From positions 3,286,001 to 3,350,000 of the forward strand of contig OZ257144.1 of assembly GCA_965279205.1 (NCBI GenBank): a stretch of 64,000 nt of DNA, read 5' to 3'. Source of the stretch: UBA7672 sp965279205 (GTDB lineage Bacteria > Pseudomonadota > Alphaproteobacteria > Caulobacterales > Hyphomonadaceae). The notes below the pieces were generated by a model. It was not told the origin of the DNA and did no database searches. It worked only from the letters and a program-made list of their open reading frames with translations. A program made the position numbers and the translations under genes. This document shows, one piece after another, positions 50,910 through 60,179 of this stretch (its first letter is position 1; every line of letters begins with the position of its first letter).

Positions 50910-52484
50910 ATGGCTAACGCCGTCCGTGCCGGCTTGCTTGCAGCACTCGCCGCCGCGTCGTTCGCCGCATCCTGCGGCGGTGGCGGGTCCAGTCCGCCGC
51001 CACCACCACCGCCTGTCTCACCACCACCGCCACCACCGCCACCGCCACCACCGCCCGGCCCCAACGCACCTCCGTCCTTCACCTCACCCGCCACCGCCTC
51101 GGTGCGCGAGAACGCCATCGGCGTGGTCTACCGCCCGCTCGCCACCGACCCGGAAAACGCCATGCTCACCTACGGCGCCACCATCGGCGGGGCAGACGCC
51201 GCCCGCTTCGTCATGAACCCCGTCACCCGCGAAGTCCGCTTCGCCGCACAGCCCAACTTCGAGGCCCCCACCGACGCCGGCGCCAACAATGTCTACGACA
51301 TCAGCTTCACCGTCTCGGACGGCGCCACCACGGTCACACGGAACGTCGCGATCACGGTCACCAACGTCGCCAACGGCTTCCGCGTCCGGCGCGTCGCCAG
51401 CGGCCTCGCGGCCCCGATCTACGCCGCCGGCCTGCCGGATGGCTCGGGACGCGTCGTCATCGTCGAGCGCGGCGGGCGCATTCGCGTTCTGACCCCGTCG
51501 ACCGGAGTGTTCGATGCAACCGACTTCCTCAACGTCCCCCAGATCGACACGAATGGAGAGAAGGGCCTGCTGTCGATCGCCTTCTCGCCCAACTTCCTCA
51601 GCGACCGGACCTTCTACCTTCACCTCAACCCGCTGAGTTCGAACATCAGCGAGATCCGCAAGTACACTGTGCTTGCCGGCAACTACGCGCAGGCCGACGC
51701 GGCGACAGCCGACACAATCCTGACCGTCGCCCAGCCTTCCGCCACCAATCACAAGGGTGGGACAGTTGCGTTCGACCAGTCAGGGCGTCTTCTGATCAGC
51801 CTGGGCGATGGCGGCAGCTCGTCTGCAACCGCGCAGAACCCAAACAGCCTGCTCGGCAAGATCCTGCGCATCGATCCATCGACCGATGCCTTCCCGGCAG
51901 ATGCTTCGCGCGACTATGCGATCCCGACCGCAAACCCGTTTGCCGCCGGCGGCGGCTCGCCCGAGATCATGGCGATGGGCCTGCGCAATCCGTTCCGCAT
52001 GAGCGTCGATCCCGTCGGCGGAGACCTCTTCATCGGCGATGTTGGCCAGAGCGCCATCGAGGAGGTCGACCGCTTGGCGGCCGGCGCCACCGGAATTGTG
52101 AATTATGGCTGGGATCGCCGCGAAGGTTCGCTGTCCTATAATGGCGGAACCAACGATCCCTCATTCACGCTGCCCGTCACGGAATACGGCCGCACAGTCG
52201 GCACCACCGTAACCGGCGGCGTTGTCTATCGCGGCCCGATCGAGGATCTGCAGGCGCAGTACATCTTCGGCGATTTCGGATCGAATACGCTGTGGTCGAC
52301 GCCGATCACCAATCTGGTCATCGGAAGCGTCTTCCCGTCGACCAGCCTCACCGTTCAGAACACGGCATTCGCGCCCAACACGGGCACGATCAATTCTGTC
52401 GTCGCCTTCGGAACCGACGGCGACGGCAATGTCTACATCGTCGACATTGGCGGCGAGGTGTTCGTGCTGGAGCCTAACCCCTAG
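50910..52484 (+). CDS. Lipoprotein PQQ-type sugar dehydrogenase with polyproline linker and cadherin-like domain
   Basis: This 524-aa protein has a lipobox near Cys21 (AAASFAASCGGG), a Pro-rich linker (about 28-50; three long Pro runs), a cadherin/Ig-like domain (about 52-150; SFTSPATASVRENAIGVVY, VYDISFTVSDGA) and a six-bladed GSDH/sugar dehydrogenase propeller (about 155-524): GRVVIVERGGRIRVL, EKGLLSIAFSPNF, ATNHKGGTVAFDQSGRL, LGKILRIDPSTD, ALGLRNPFR-like MAMGLRNPFRMSVDP, VNYGWDRREG. The linker would let the enzyme stand off the outer membrane. Whether it binds PQQ is not certain. ATG 50910 has GGAGG 8 bases upstream. Confidence 0.88.
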   Translation: MANAVRAGLLAALAAASFAASCGGGGSSPPPPPPPVSPPPPPPPPPPPPGPNAPPSFTSPATASVRENAIGVVYRPLATDPENAMLTYGATIGGADAARFVMNPVTREVRFAAQPNFEAPTDAGANNVYDISFTVSDGATTVTRNVAITVTNVANGFRVRRVASGLAAPIYAAGLPDGSGRVVIVERGGRIRVLTPSTGVFDATDFLNVPQIDTNGEKGLLSIAFSPNFLSDRTFYLHLNPLSSNISEIRKYTVLAGNYAQADAATADTILTVAQPSATNHKGGTVAFDQSGRLLISLGDGGSSSATAQNPNSLLGKILRIDPSTDAFPADASRDYAIPTANPFAAGGGSPEIMAMGLRNPFRMSVDPVGGDLFIGDVGQSAIEEVDRLAAGATGIVNYGWDRREGSLSYNGGTNDPSFTLPVTEYGRTVGTTVTGGVVYRGPIEDLQAQYIFGDFGSNTLWSTPITNLVIGSVFPSTSLTVQNTAFAPNTGTINSVVAFGTDGDGNVYIVDIGGEVFVLEPNP

Positions 52485-52485
52485 C

Positions 52486-52592
52486 GACTAAAGCTTCGCG
52501 CGCGATTCAAGAATCGCGCACTCGCTTTAGCCCTTTGATTCTCGCATCGCTTTTGCCGAAAACCGCTGCATACTTTTCGGCGCGATGCTTTA
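52486..52592. repeat. Double-hairpin repeat between convergent genes
   Basis: Two consecutive hairpins. The first is CTAAAGC at 52488-52494 with GCTTTAG at 52524-52530, and an inner perfect stem GCGCGATTC-AA-GAATCGCGC. The second is GCATCGC at 52544-52550 with GCGATGC at 52582-52588, and an inner GCCGAAAA / TTTTCGGC. Both use the GCTTTAG border, suggesting one repeat family. It lies between the dehydrogenase (plus) and the adaptor gene (minus) and probably terminates transcription both ways. Confidence 0.7.
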
Positions 52593-53573
52593 GCGCTCAG
52601 CCGTCTTCGGCGCGGTCTCGCCGGACTTGGCGCCATCCTTGAGGAACTTCACCAGCACGCGCTGGCCGATCAGCACGGGCGCCTGCTCCGCGTCGACCAC
52701 GACCTCGACCACGCGCTCGTCGGCGCGTTCGCTGGGATCGTCGGAGCGGAGCTTGCGAGCGCCCATCACGGCGGCGATGCGGATCACCTTGCCCGGATAG
52801 GTCGCCTGCTGGTTGGATTCCGGCACGATCTCGACGCCTTGGCCTTCCTTGACCAGCGTGATCGAGCGTTCCTCAACTTCCGCGCGCACGATACGCAGCG
52901 CATCCGGCTGCAGCTGGAACATGGCCGTGACGCTGAAGGTCGATGCGCCTGAGCCGGGGTTCGCATACCGGCGCACGATCGTGCCGTCAGCCGGTGCGCG
53001 GATGATATGCAGCTCTACCTGGTAGTTGGCTTCCGCAAGTTGCGCACGGACGAGCGCAACCGATGTTTTCTGGGCGTCGACCTGCGCACGCAGCTGGCGC
53101 GTGCGGTCCTGCGCCTGTTCGAAGGCTTGCTGCGACGTGGCGCTTTCAGACAGCAGCCGGTCGAGACGGGCCTCTTCGCGGGCGGCAGCTTCAAGCTGAA
53201 CCGCGAGAACTGGCAGCTGTGCTTCGGCCTGTTGCAGCTGCGCCGACACGCGATTGCGCGACAGGCGCGAGTCGTCGTCTTCCTGGCGAGCCAGAATCTG
53301 GCCGGTCTTCACCTTGTCGCCTTCCTGAACATAGACTTCCTTCACGATGCCAGCCGCGCGAGCCGCGACATCGACCAGTCCGCCTTCGATATCGACCTTG
53401 CCGGCTGCGATCGCGGCATAGGGCGTGGCTATGGAAGCGGGATCGACCTCGGTTTTCGATCCTTTCGTGCCCGGTGCGGGGTCGTCGTCACTCGACGGCG
53501 GGCCGCCGCACGCGCCGAGCGCCAGCGCGGCCACGGCGCAAAAGAGGAAGGTTCGGAAAGCTGGGAGGGTCAT
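52590..53573 (-). CDS. Periplasmic adaptor lipoprotein of an ABC efflux system (MacA/HlyD-like)
   Basis: This 327-aa protein has a signal with lipobox LGAC, an RND/HlyD adaptor layout: DVAARAAGIVKEVYVQEGDKVKTGQIL (quoted in parts: VAARAAGIVKEVYVQEGDKV), a coiled-coil hairpin (about 105-195) and a beta-barrel with IIRAPADGTIVRRYANPGSG. It partners the ATPase and permease genes just upstream in the operon. Upstream in-frame ATG 53618 adds a non-signal stretch, so I chose 53573. Confidence 0.9.
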   Translation of the reverse strand: MTLPAFRTFLFCAVAALALGACGGPPSSDDDPAPGTKGSKTEVDPASIATPYAAIAAGKVDIEGGLVDVAARAAGIVKEVYVQEGDKVKTGQILARQEDDDSRLSRNRVSAQLQQAEAQLPVLAVQLEAAAREEARLDRLLSESATSQQAFEQAQDRTRQLRAQVDAQKTSVALVRAQLAEANYQVELHIIRAPADGTIVRRYANPGSGASTFSVTAMFQLQPDALRIVRAEVEERSITLVKEGQGVEIVPESNQQATYPGKVIRIAAVMGARKLRSDDPSERADERVVEVVVDAEQAPVLIGQRVLVKFLKDGAKSGETAPKTAER

Positions 53574-53586
53574 TTTGCGGCTCGGT

Positions 53587-54390
53587 CTAGTGATGCGTGA
53601 AATGGGCGGGATCGGCATTGGTCGAAGTGATCAGGCCGTCCTCGATGGTGATGATACGGTCGGCAAATCGTGCAAGGCGTCCATCGTGCGTGACGCACAG
53701 AACGGTAGCGCCCTGCTCCTTGGCGCATTTGCGCAAGAGCTCCATAACGATGTGGCCGTTCTCGCCGTCCAGCGCGGATGTCGGTTCGTCGGCGAAGATC
53801 AGTTTCGGCTTCTTTGCAAGCGCCCGCGCGATAGCGACGCGCTGCTTCTCGCCGCCTGACAGCTTGTCGGGCCGGTTGTCGAGACGATGTCCGAGACCAA
53901 CATCTGTAAGAGCGCCGGTCGCATACTGTTTCACCTGAGCTGACGGCATCTTCATGAAACGCAGCACCTGCTCGACCTGCTGCTGCGCCGTCAGGGCAGG
54001 AAACAGGTTGAAGCCCTGGAAGATGAAGCCGCAATTGGCCAGCCTGAACTTGTCGATCTTCGACTTCGGAAGCTTCCAGAGATCTTGACCGAGCGTGGTG
54101 ACCGTGCCGCCATCCGGTCGCAGCAGACCGGAGACTGCGGCCAGCAACGTTGACTTGCCTGAGCCGGATGGGCCCATGACCAGCGCGATCTCGCCCGGCT
54201 CAATCAGGAGATCGAGGCCTCGCAGGACCTCGACCTTCTGCGTACCCGCCTTGAAGCTTTTGGTGAGCCCGCGCGCTGCAATGGCGTAACGCGTGGCGTC
54301 TTCTGGACGAGCGGCAGGATCAAGCGCCGGCTGCGGCCGCGGCGGCGCATCGGATTCGGGTGTTCGAAGGGCGATCGAGGGGCTGGTCAT
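53587..54390 (-). CDS. ABC transporter ATP-binding protein (MacB/LolD type)
   Basis: This 267-aa ATPase has Walker A GPSGSGKST, Q loop in CGFIFQGFNLFPALTAQQQV, signature LSGGEKQRVAIARAL, Walker B LIFADEPTSALD and switch His in CVTHDGR. The sequence type (MacB/LolD/DevA) fits a mechanotransmission exporter of substrates from the inner membrane or periplasm. Its ATG overlaps the permease stop (ATGA). Confidence 0.95.
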   Translation of the reverse strand: MTSPSIALRTPESDAPPRPQPALDPAARPEDATRYAIAARGLTKSFKAGTQKVEVLRGLDLLIEPGEIALVMGPSGSGKSTLLAAVSGLLRPDGGTVTTLGQDLWKLPKSKIDKFRLANCGFIFQGFNLFPALTAQQQVEQVLRFMKMPSAQVKQYATGALTDVGLGHRLDNRPDKLSGGEKQRVAIARALAKKPKLIFADEPTSALDGENGHIVMELLRKCAKEQGATVLCVTHDGRLARFADRIITIEDGLITSTNADPAHFTHH

Positions 54391-55523
54391 TTCAGGAGGT
54401 CCGCGGGATCGCCCTTCTTGAGCGCGCCGAGCGTCAGGGCGCCCGATGCGATCGCGATCAGGAGCAGGAAAACGCCGGTCTGGACAAGCATCGGGACCTC
54501 AAATCCCAGCATGACGCCGTTGGCGGAGGCGAGCGCCGCGAGGGCGACCATGAGAGCGGCCGACAGAAGGACGCCAAACACGCCGACCCAAAGCGAAAGC
54601 TCCATAACCACTTTCCGAAGACTGCCCATCGACACCCCAAGGGCGCGCAGGCTGGCGAACTCCTTGATGTTGGCGAGGATGGCGCCGCGCAGGGTCTGCC
54701 AGGTGATCACGATGCCGATGATGGCGCCCATGATGGTCATGAACATGACGGCGCCAAAGATGGGGCCAGCGCTGTTCATCCCCTCGACGATCGAGTCGTG
54801 GAGTTCAGTCTTGGTCCAGGCGCGGTACTGCCCGTTGGCCAGTGCGTTGAGTTCGTTGCGTACGCGTTCGGCTTCCTTCGGATTCTTGATCCGCACCATC
54901 AGGGCGCCGAGCCTGCCGCTGGTGCTGGCAAGGCCCATGAGGCGCGCCGTCTGGCGCGACATGGCCACGTTGGCCATGCCCATCATGCTGGTGTAGCCTT
55001 CCATCACCGCGGCTACGTTCACCGTGCGTCCGCTCAGCGATGCCTTGTCGCCGAGTTTGACTTTGAGCTGGCTCAGCGCGGACTTGTCGACGGCGATGGC
55101 GAACGGCGCCGACAGCGCCTCGGCCGTTGCAGCGGTAAAGTCGTTCGGCAGGGTGATCGCGTTCGGCGTCGGGTCGATCACCATGATCTGAACGAAACTG
55201 GGCTCGGTTGCGCCTGGACCGTAGAACTGGCCCGACGCTCCCGGCATGTCCTGCACTTCGATCACGTCGGGATGCTGGTAGATAAGCGGCAGCACGCGTG
55301 GCGGCAGAGCACCGCCTGCGCCGCCCGGCCCAAGCGTGACAGAGTTGGCCTGCATCACCACGATCTCGGCGCGCGACCGGTCGATCGTCACCGTCAGAGT
55401 GCTGAGCATGCCGATCAGGAAGGACGATAGCGCGAGCATGAGCACGCCCGCCAACGCCAGCGAGATGGCCGCCGCCAGATAGCGGCGCCACTCGTGAAGC
55501 AGCGTCGAGAGCGCAAGGCTCAT
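54387..55523 (-). CDS. FtsX-like ABC permease (MacB/DevC type)
   Basis: This 378-aa permease has an N-terminal TM helix (AAAISLALAGVLMLALSSFL), a large periplasmic domain (about 50-255) and three C-terminal helices (FMTIMGAIIGIVITWQTL, LWVGVFGVLLSAALMVALAAL, VFLLLIAIASGALTLGAL). The FtsX motif ANIKEFASLRALGVS is present. DevC-type permeases have this 4-TM layout. First gene of the operon; a 21-bp palindrome lies 56 bp upstream. Confidence 0.92.
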   Translation of the reverse strand: MSLALSTLLHEWRRYLAAAISLALAGVLMLALSSFLIGMLSTLTVTIDRSRAEIVVMQANSVTLGPGGAGGALPPRVLPLIYQHPDVIEVQDMPGASGQFYGPGATEPSFVQIMVIDPTPNAITLPNDFTAATAEALSAPFAIAVDKSALSQLKVKLGDKASLSGRTVNVAAVMEGYTSMMGMANVAMSRQTARLMGLASTSGRLGALMVRIKNPKEAERVRNELNALANGQYRAWTKTELHDSIVEGMNSAGPIFGAVMFMTIMGAIIGIVITWQTLRGAILANIKEFASLRALGVSMGSLRKVVMELSLWVGVFGVLLSAALMVALAALASANGVMLGFEVPMLVQTGVFLLLIAIASGALTLGALKKGDPADLLK

Positions 55524-55578
55524 GGTCGGGTCTCTCTCCAGAAACCGTGTCTAATTTTCGGGGGGTCCTGACACCCAT

Positions 55579-55599
55579 TTATATCGATAATCGATATAA
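55579..55599. promoter_or_regulatory. Perfect 21-bp palindromic operator upstream of the ABC exporter
   Basis: TTATATCGAT-A-ATCGATATAA is a perfect inverted repeat with 10-bp arms and a single central base. It is placed 56 bp before the permease ATG. The TATCGATA-type arms are typical of PadR or TetR family operators; no such regulator gene is adjacent, so the binding protein is encoded elsewhere. The remainder of the 217-bp gap holds nothing I recognise. Confidence 0.6.
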
Positions 55600-55740
55600 C
55601 CCCCGATTTCAAGAGCCATGACGCAACGTCCCGCCCTGGCCGCTAGGTATCACACGAACTGACTGCGGAGAGTTAAATACGAAACTTCCGAGTTTCCGTC
55701 GCAGGCGGCCTTCGATTTCAGCCGCCAGCCCCGGCCACCC

Positions 55741-58080
55741 TCAGAACCGGTACTGCAACTCCGCAGTCGCGGTTCTTTGCGGGAACGGGTGAAAGAGGAA
55801 GTAGTCAGCGTCGCCGAAGTTTTCGAGACCTGCCGCGAACGTCCAGTGTGGATCGAACTCGTAACTCACCCGCGCGTCCCAGGTCATGAAGCCTTCGAAG
55901 CCCTGATAGGTGTGGCTGACGGAATCGGAATTATCGATCGTGCCGTAGATCCGGTCGATGTAGCGACCGGCAAGCGTGAACGCCCACTGATCGTTCGGCC
56001 GGTAGGTCGCGACCAGCGTCGAGCGCCATTCGGGAACCTGCGGCGTCTGCTTGCCGACAGCTGCGGGAAAGACGGCGTCCTCCGCGGTCTTCGAGTCCAC
56101 GTAGGTGACGTTGCCCGTCAGCGAGAGACCCGGGATCAGCACGTCGCTGATCGAGCCGACCAGCTCCACGCCCCGGCTTTCAACCTTGTCGACGTTCTGG
56201 ACGTAGTTGAAGAGCTGGGTGGATCCGGTGACCAGCGGCGCGGATTGCGAGATCAGCGCATCCTCGATGTCCTCGGTGAAGACCGTGAGCCGGAGATTGC
56301 CGTTCTCGAAACTCCGCTCGAGCGACCATTCGGTCGAGAGCGCGTCTTCTGGCCTCAGATTGGGGTTCGGCACGGTGAGCGTCGCGCCGGTCGTGATCGC
56401 CTGGTAGAGCTCGCCCACGGTCGGGAAGCGATAGGCCTGGCCAGCCGATACCCTGGCCGACCAGTCCGGCGCAAAGGCCCAGCGCAAGGACGCCTTCGGC
56501 GAGAACGTGTCGGCGCTGCGTTCCGGCTGCTGCACGTTCAGCGTTGGTGAAGCCGAGTAATTGAAGCCATCATAGGCCTTCCAGGATTCCCAGCGTCCAC
56601 CCGCGATCAGAGTCACGTCGGGAACAATGTCCCAGGCGTCCTGCGCCCAGATCGCGGCTGTCTGCGTCTTGCCGCGCGATGCAGTCGCGAGAGCACCTGC
56701 CGGTCCGCTCAGCCAGTTCGATGTCGCAAAACGCTCGCTGGTCAGTTCGTAGCGGTCGCCATGCCAGCCGAAGCTGATCTCGTGAACGCCGCCAGCGGCA
56801 GCCGGTCGCCATACGCCCTTCGCATCCAGCGTCTGCCAGCGCGTTCCATCGCCGCGCGTGATCGATCCGGCGCCGCCTGTCCGCGCAGCCGGCAATGCGG
56901 TCGACGGCAAGCGCTGTTCGCTGATTGCATAGTCGTAGGCGGCGGCGACAACGCGCCAGTCGAACTCCGGCGATGCGCCTGAAAGCGAGAGGCTCTGCGA
57001 CCACTGCTCCTCCTCGAAATCGTAGACGTTGTTGGAGAAGGCGCTTGCGGCGATGTTGTAGACATAGCCGCCGATGTTGAACGGCCCGCCAGCATAGACG
57101 GTCTGGCCTGCCCCGTTGCGCAGATAGCTTTCGACATCCGACTGCGTGTCGTTGGCGAAGCGCCCGATCGTGTAGGCGAGCTGAATGCTCTCGGTGATGT
57201 CCCACGCCGTCTTGAGCTTGAGATTGTCCTGCGCCTGCTCTTCCAGGCCGCCAGCGCCCAGCACCACGATGGGTGCGCCGAGTCGGTTCACGTCAGCAAA
57301 GGCGCCGGTGGGCGGGGCGCCTGCGGCGCTAGGGCTCGCGGGCCGAGCTGCTGTCACATAGGCCAGCGGCTGGCTGTCGCTGTTCGTATGCGTGGCGGCC
57401 AGCCAGAACGAGAACGGTCCGATCCGGTTGCCAAGCGTCGCGCTTGCCTGCCAGGCGCTGAAATCGCCGCTTGTGCCGTACTGGTCGAACGACTGGACGC
57501 TGCTGCCCGCGCTCAGCGTTCCCTCGAACTTCTCCGGCATGCGGGTGTTGATCTCGACCACGGCGCCGATGGAATTGCCGGCATAGGCCGCCGAGAACGG
57601 GCCGTAGAGCACGTCGATCGAGGCGATCTCCTCGGGCGAGACCGTTCCCCACTTCGGAGATGCGCTGGAATTGTTGTTGCCGATCAGCGCCGACAGCAGG
57701 ACGCCATCCGCATAGATCAGGCTGCGCGCGCTCGCGCCGACACCGGATGTGCGGGTGGTGATCGGCGCCTGCGTGTCGCCGATATGACGCTTGCGCACGA
57801 CAATGTTCGGGAAATAGCGCAGCGCATCTTCAGCATTGGTGACGCTGGTGGTCTCGGCGATCTCTTCGGCCGTACGCGTTTCCACCGTCACGGGACGCTG
57901 TTCCTGCGCCGTGGATCCGCCGGTCACGACGACGACGTCGCGCTGGTCGTCGGCATCGAACACATCCGCCTCGGCGCCGATCGCCGCGAATACGGTGGTC
58001 TGCGCCTCGGTGGCGCCAAACGCCGTCGCAAGGCCAAGCACATGCGCCGACACCGCGGCGCGCAATAGGAATGAAGACAT
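55741..58080 (-). CDS. TonB-dependent outer-membrane receptor
   Basis: This 779-aa protein has a signal peptide (SSFLLRAAVSAHVLGLATAF), a TonB-box-like VVVTGG segment, a plug domain (TNAEDALRYFPNIVVRKRH, GPFSAAYAGNSIGAVVEINT) and a 22-stranded barrel ending in the canonical aromatic C-terminus (TATAELQYRF). It imports a metal chelate or other large ligand with TonB energy. The ligand cannot be read directly; its DUF2946 neighbour is often found with copper-related receptors. ATG 58080 gives the best signal peptide; a TTG at 58101 would add seven residues. Confidence 0.93.
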   Translation of the reverse strand: MSSFLLRAAVSAHVLGLATAFGATEAQTTVFAAIGAEADVFDADDQRDVVVVTGGSTAQEQRPVTVETRTAEEIAETTSVTNAEDALRYFPNIVVRKRHIGDTQAPITTRTSGVGASARSLIYADGVLLSALIGNNNSSASPKWGTVSPEEIASIDVLYGPFSAAYAGNSIGAVVEINTRMPEKFEGTLSAGSSVQSFDQYGTSGDFSAWQASATLGNRIGPFSFWLAATHTNSDSQPLAYVTAARPASPSAAGAPPTGAFADVNRLGAPIVVLGAGGLEEQAQDNLKLKTAWDITESIQLAYTIGRFANDTQSDVESYLRNGAGQTVYAGGPFNIGGYVYNIAASAFSNNVYDFEEEQWSQSLSLSGASPEFDWRVVAAAYDYAISEQRLPSTALPAARTGGAGSITRGDGTRWQTLDAKGVWRPAAAGGVHEISFGWHGDRYELTSERFATSNWLSGPAGALATASRGKTQTAAIWAQDAWDIVPDVTLIAGGRWESWKAYDGFNYSASPTLNVQQPERSADTFSPKASLRWAFAPDWSARVSAGQAYRFPTVGELYQAITTGATLTVPNPNLRPEDALSTEWSLERSFENGNLRLTVFTEDIEDALISQSAPLVTGSTQLFNYVQNVDKVESRGVELVGSISDVLIPGLSLTGNVTYVDSKTAEDAVFPAAVGKQTPQVPEWRSTLVATYRPNDQWAFTLAGRYIDRIYGTIDNSDSVSHTYQGFEGFMTWDARVSYEFDPHWTFAAGLENFGDADYFLFHPFPQRTATAELQYRF

Positions 58081-58142
58081 GGGGAGAATAGTCCTGATCA
58101 AAAGCAGACAGGGCGCAGACGAAACCTGCGCGACGGTGCAGC

Positions 58143-58556
58143 TCAGATCAGTGAGGGCGGTCCGGTGGCGGGCGGCGGAGGCGCGGCAATGCCGCGGCCG
58201 GGGTGCAGATCGCGCGGAGCTGCGAATTCAACATCGTGGGCGACAACGAAAGCGACTGGTTCGGCCAGCGCCATCGGTTCGGCCAGCGCTGGTGCGCCAG
58301 CGAATACACATGGCGCGTGATTGGGCTCCCCCTTGCCGGACTTGTCGAGCGTCGAGGGATCGACGCGCTTGCCGGTGTCGAGATCGATGATCTGCTTGGC
58401 CTGGCTTTCGAGTGCATGGCCATCGCACATCTGGACCGTCAGGTAGCGTCCTGTGTCCGTGTCGGCATGCGCCAGCATGTAGCCGGCCGGAACGATGGCG
58501 CGCACCAGCACGGCCAGAAGCGCGATCGCGCCCAGCCTCCGCCCCATGCGCTGCAT
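58143..58556 (-). CDS. DUF2946-family protein
   Basis: This 137-aa exported or membrane-anchored protein has an N-terminal hydrophobic helix (LGAIALLAVLVRAIVPAGYML), then YLTVQMCDGHA, a conserved HAPCVFAGA motif and a Pro-rich C-terminus (AAPPPPATGPP). This is the DUF2946 pattern (RA.VPAG.M, C and H/C motifs). The H..C and MC motifs may bind copper, but this is not established. It lies 62 bp upstream of the TonB receptor on the same strand. Confidence 0.8.
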   Translation of the reverse strand: MQRMGRRLGAIALLAVLVRAIVPAGYMLAHADTDTGRYLTVQMCDGHALESQAKQIIDLDTGKRVDPSTLDKSGKGEPNHAPCVFAGAPALAEPMALAEPVAFVVAHDVEFAAPRDLHPGRGIAAPPPPATGPPSLI

Positions 58557-58757
58557 CCAGGTAAGGATGTCCGACTCCCTTGTTCCACCCGAACCTTATC
58601 CTCGCCGCCTTCGCGCCGAAAGTGCGCCAGCCCGTCGCATACGGTCACAAGCTCGGAATAGCTTCCGCGGATTGGAGCGCAAGCTGGCGTGCGGGCTTTT
58701 CGCAACGGGCGCACTCATGCATGGTCGCGCCATGGCGTCGCCATCGGGATGGGGACC

Positions 58758-60179
58758 ATGCTTCGACACCTGATCCTTGTGATCCTTGCCCTTGCGATGC
58801 TGGCGATCCCGGCCACTCCCGGGCACGCCCAGGCGTCCGACGCTCCCGCCGTCACCAGCCACAGCATCGATCTCGGCGGACGCGCGCTTGCCTATGTGGC
58901 CCGGGCCGGCCTGATGCCGATCCGCAGCAGCGACGGCGCGAAGATCGTCGGCGACATGTCCTATGTCGCCTATTCGGTGAAACCGAAAACCGGAGAGATG
59001 CGCCCGATCGTCTTTGCCTGGAATGGCGGGCCAGGCGGGAATTCGTCGCTGCTGCACTATGGCGCGTTCGGCCCCAGGCGCGTCGCGGGCGATCATCTCG
59101 AACCCAATCCGGTCACCCTGCTCGGCGCAGCTGATCTCGTCTTCATCGACCAGATCGAGACCGGCTTCGGTCGCATCGCTGCCGATGCGGATCGCGACGC
59201 GATCATCAGCGCCCGCGGCGATGTGCTGACCTTTGCGGCCTTCATCGAGACCTGGCTCAGGGACATTGAACCCGGCCGGCCGGTCTTTCTTGTCGGCGAA
59301 AGCTATGGCGTCTATCGCGCGATTCACGTCGCCCACGCGCTCCACCGGCGCGGCGTGGATGTCGACGGGCTCGTGCTGATCTCGGGCGGCTCGATCGTGC
59401 TTCCGCCGCTCGGCGCCGTCGCAAAAGGCGTGACGCTTTTCCCGGGCCTCGCCGCTCTGGCGTTCGAACGCGACCGCACTCGGCCGGAAGCCGGCACGTC
59501 GGCGCTCGAGGTCTACGACAACGCCTATGAATGGGCGCGCTGGATACGCGGCGCAGCCCAGGATGATCTCGATCGCGAGTCGGCGAAGACGGCGTTCCTC
59601 AAGGGGCTGGATCTATTCGGCGGCGACGGGAAACCGCTGCCGGGAGGCGTCACGATCGCCGACCAGGGCGTCGATCAGGCCTTCGAACTCGTCGGCCTGC
59701 TCGGTCCCGATGCCCTGCAGCTTCCCACGGGCGATCTGTTCGACGTGCGCAAGAGACCGGGAGCGCTCGACAAGGCAGGCCTCTCGCCCGCCATCGTCGA
59801 TGACCTCCGGACGTCGCTGAAATTCGATCCGCCGCGCGTCTATCGCGGCCAGGAGCCTGAAGACGGCAAGCCTGCGCGGTTGATCAACTTCAACGCCTAC
59901 TGGCCGATCCAGTTCGACGCGAAGAAGGAAACCTGGCCGTCGGGCTTGATGGCAGTCGCGCCAAAGCTGCGCCTGTTCTTTGCGAGTGGAATCTTCGATG
60001 CACGCTTTGCCTGCGCTCACATCGATCAAGGCGTCCGCCGCGATCTCGCAAGCTATCGCGATCGCGTGCGTGAGGAATGTTATGTTGGAGGCCACATGAT
60101 GTACGAGGATCCGGCCGTCAGCGCCCAGCTTTCAGCCGACGTTCTCGACTTCATGCGGGAAAAGCCGGTCAGGCCGTGA
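58758..60179 (+). CDS. Serine carboxypeptidase-like S10 peptidase, exported
   Basis: This 473-aa protein has a signal peptide (LRHLILVILALAMLAIPATPGHAQA) and an S10 alpha/beta hydrolase fold: oxyanion region AWNGGPGGNSSLLHYGAFGP (part), nucleophile Ser in GESYGVYR, Asp in ASGIFDARF and His in YVGGHMMY. It probably removes C-terminal residues from peptides in the periplasm. ATG 58758 gives the signal; GGGGACC is a weak ribosome site. It converges with pirin and overlaps it by 11 bp. Confidence 0.9.
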   Translation: MLRHLILVILALAMLAIPATPGHAQASDAPAVTSHSIDLGGRALAYVARAGLMPIRSSDGAKIVGDMSYVAYSVKPKTGEMRPIVFAWNGGPGGNSSLLHYGAFGPRRVAGDHLEPNPVTLLGAADLVFIDQIETGFGRIAADADRDAIISARGDVLTFAAFIETWLRDIEPGRPVFLVGESYGVYRAIHVAHALHRRGVDVDGLVLISGGSIVLPPLGAVAKGVTLFPGLAALAFERDRTRPEAGTSALEVYDNAYEWARWIRGAAQDDLDRESAKTAFLKGLDLFGGDGKPLPGGVTIADQGVDQAFELVGLLGPDALQLPTGDLFDVRKRPGALDKAGLSPAIVDDLRTSLKFDPPRVYRGQEPEDGKPARLINFNAYWPIQFDAKKETWPSGLMAVAPKLRLFFASGIFDARFACAHIDQGVRRDLASYRDRVREECYVGGHMMYEDPAVSAQLSADVLDFMREKPVRP

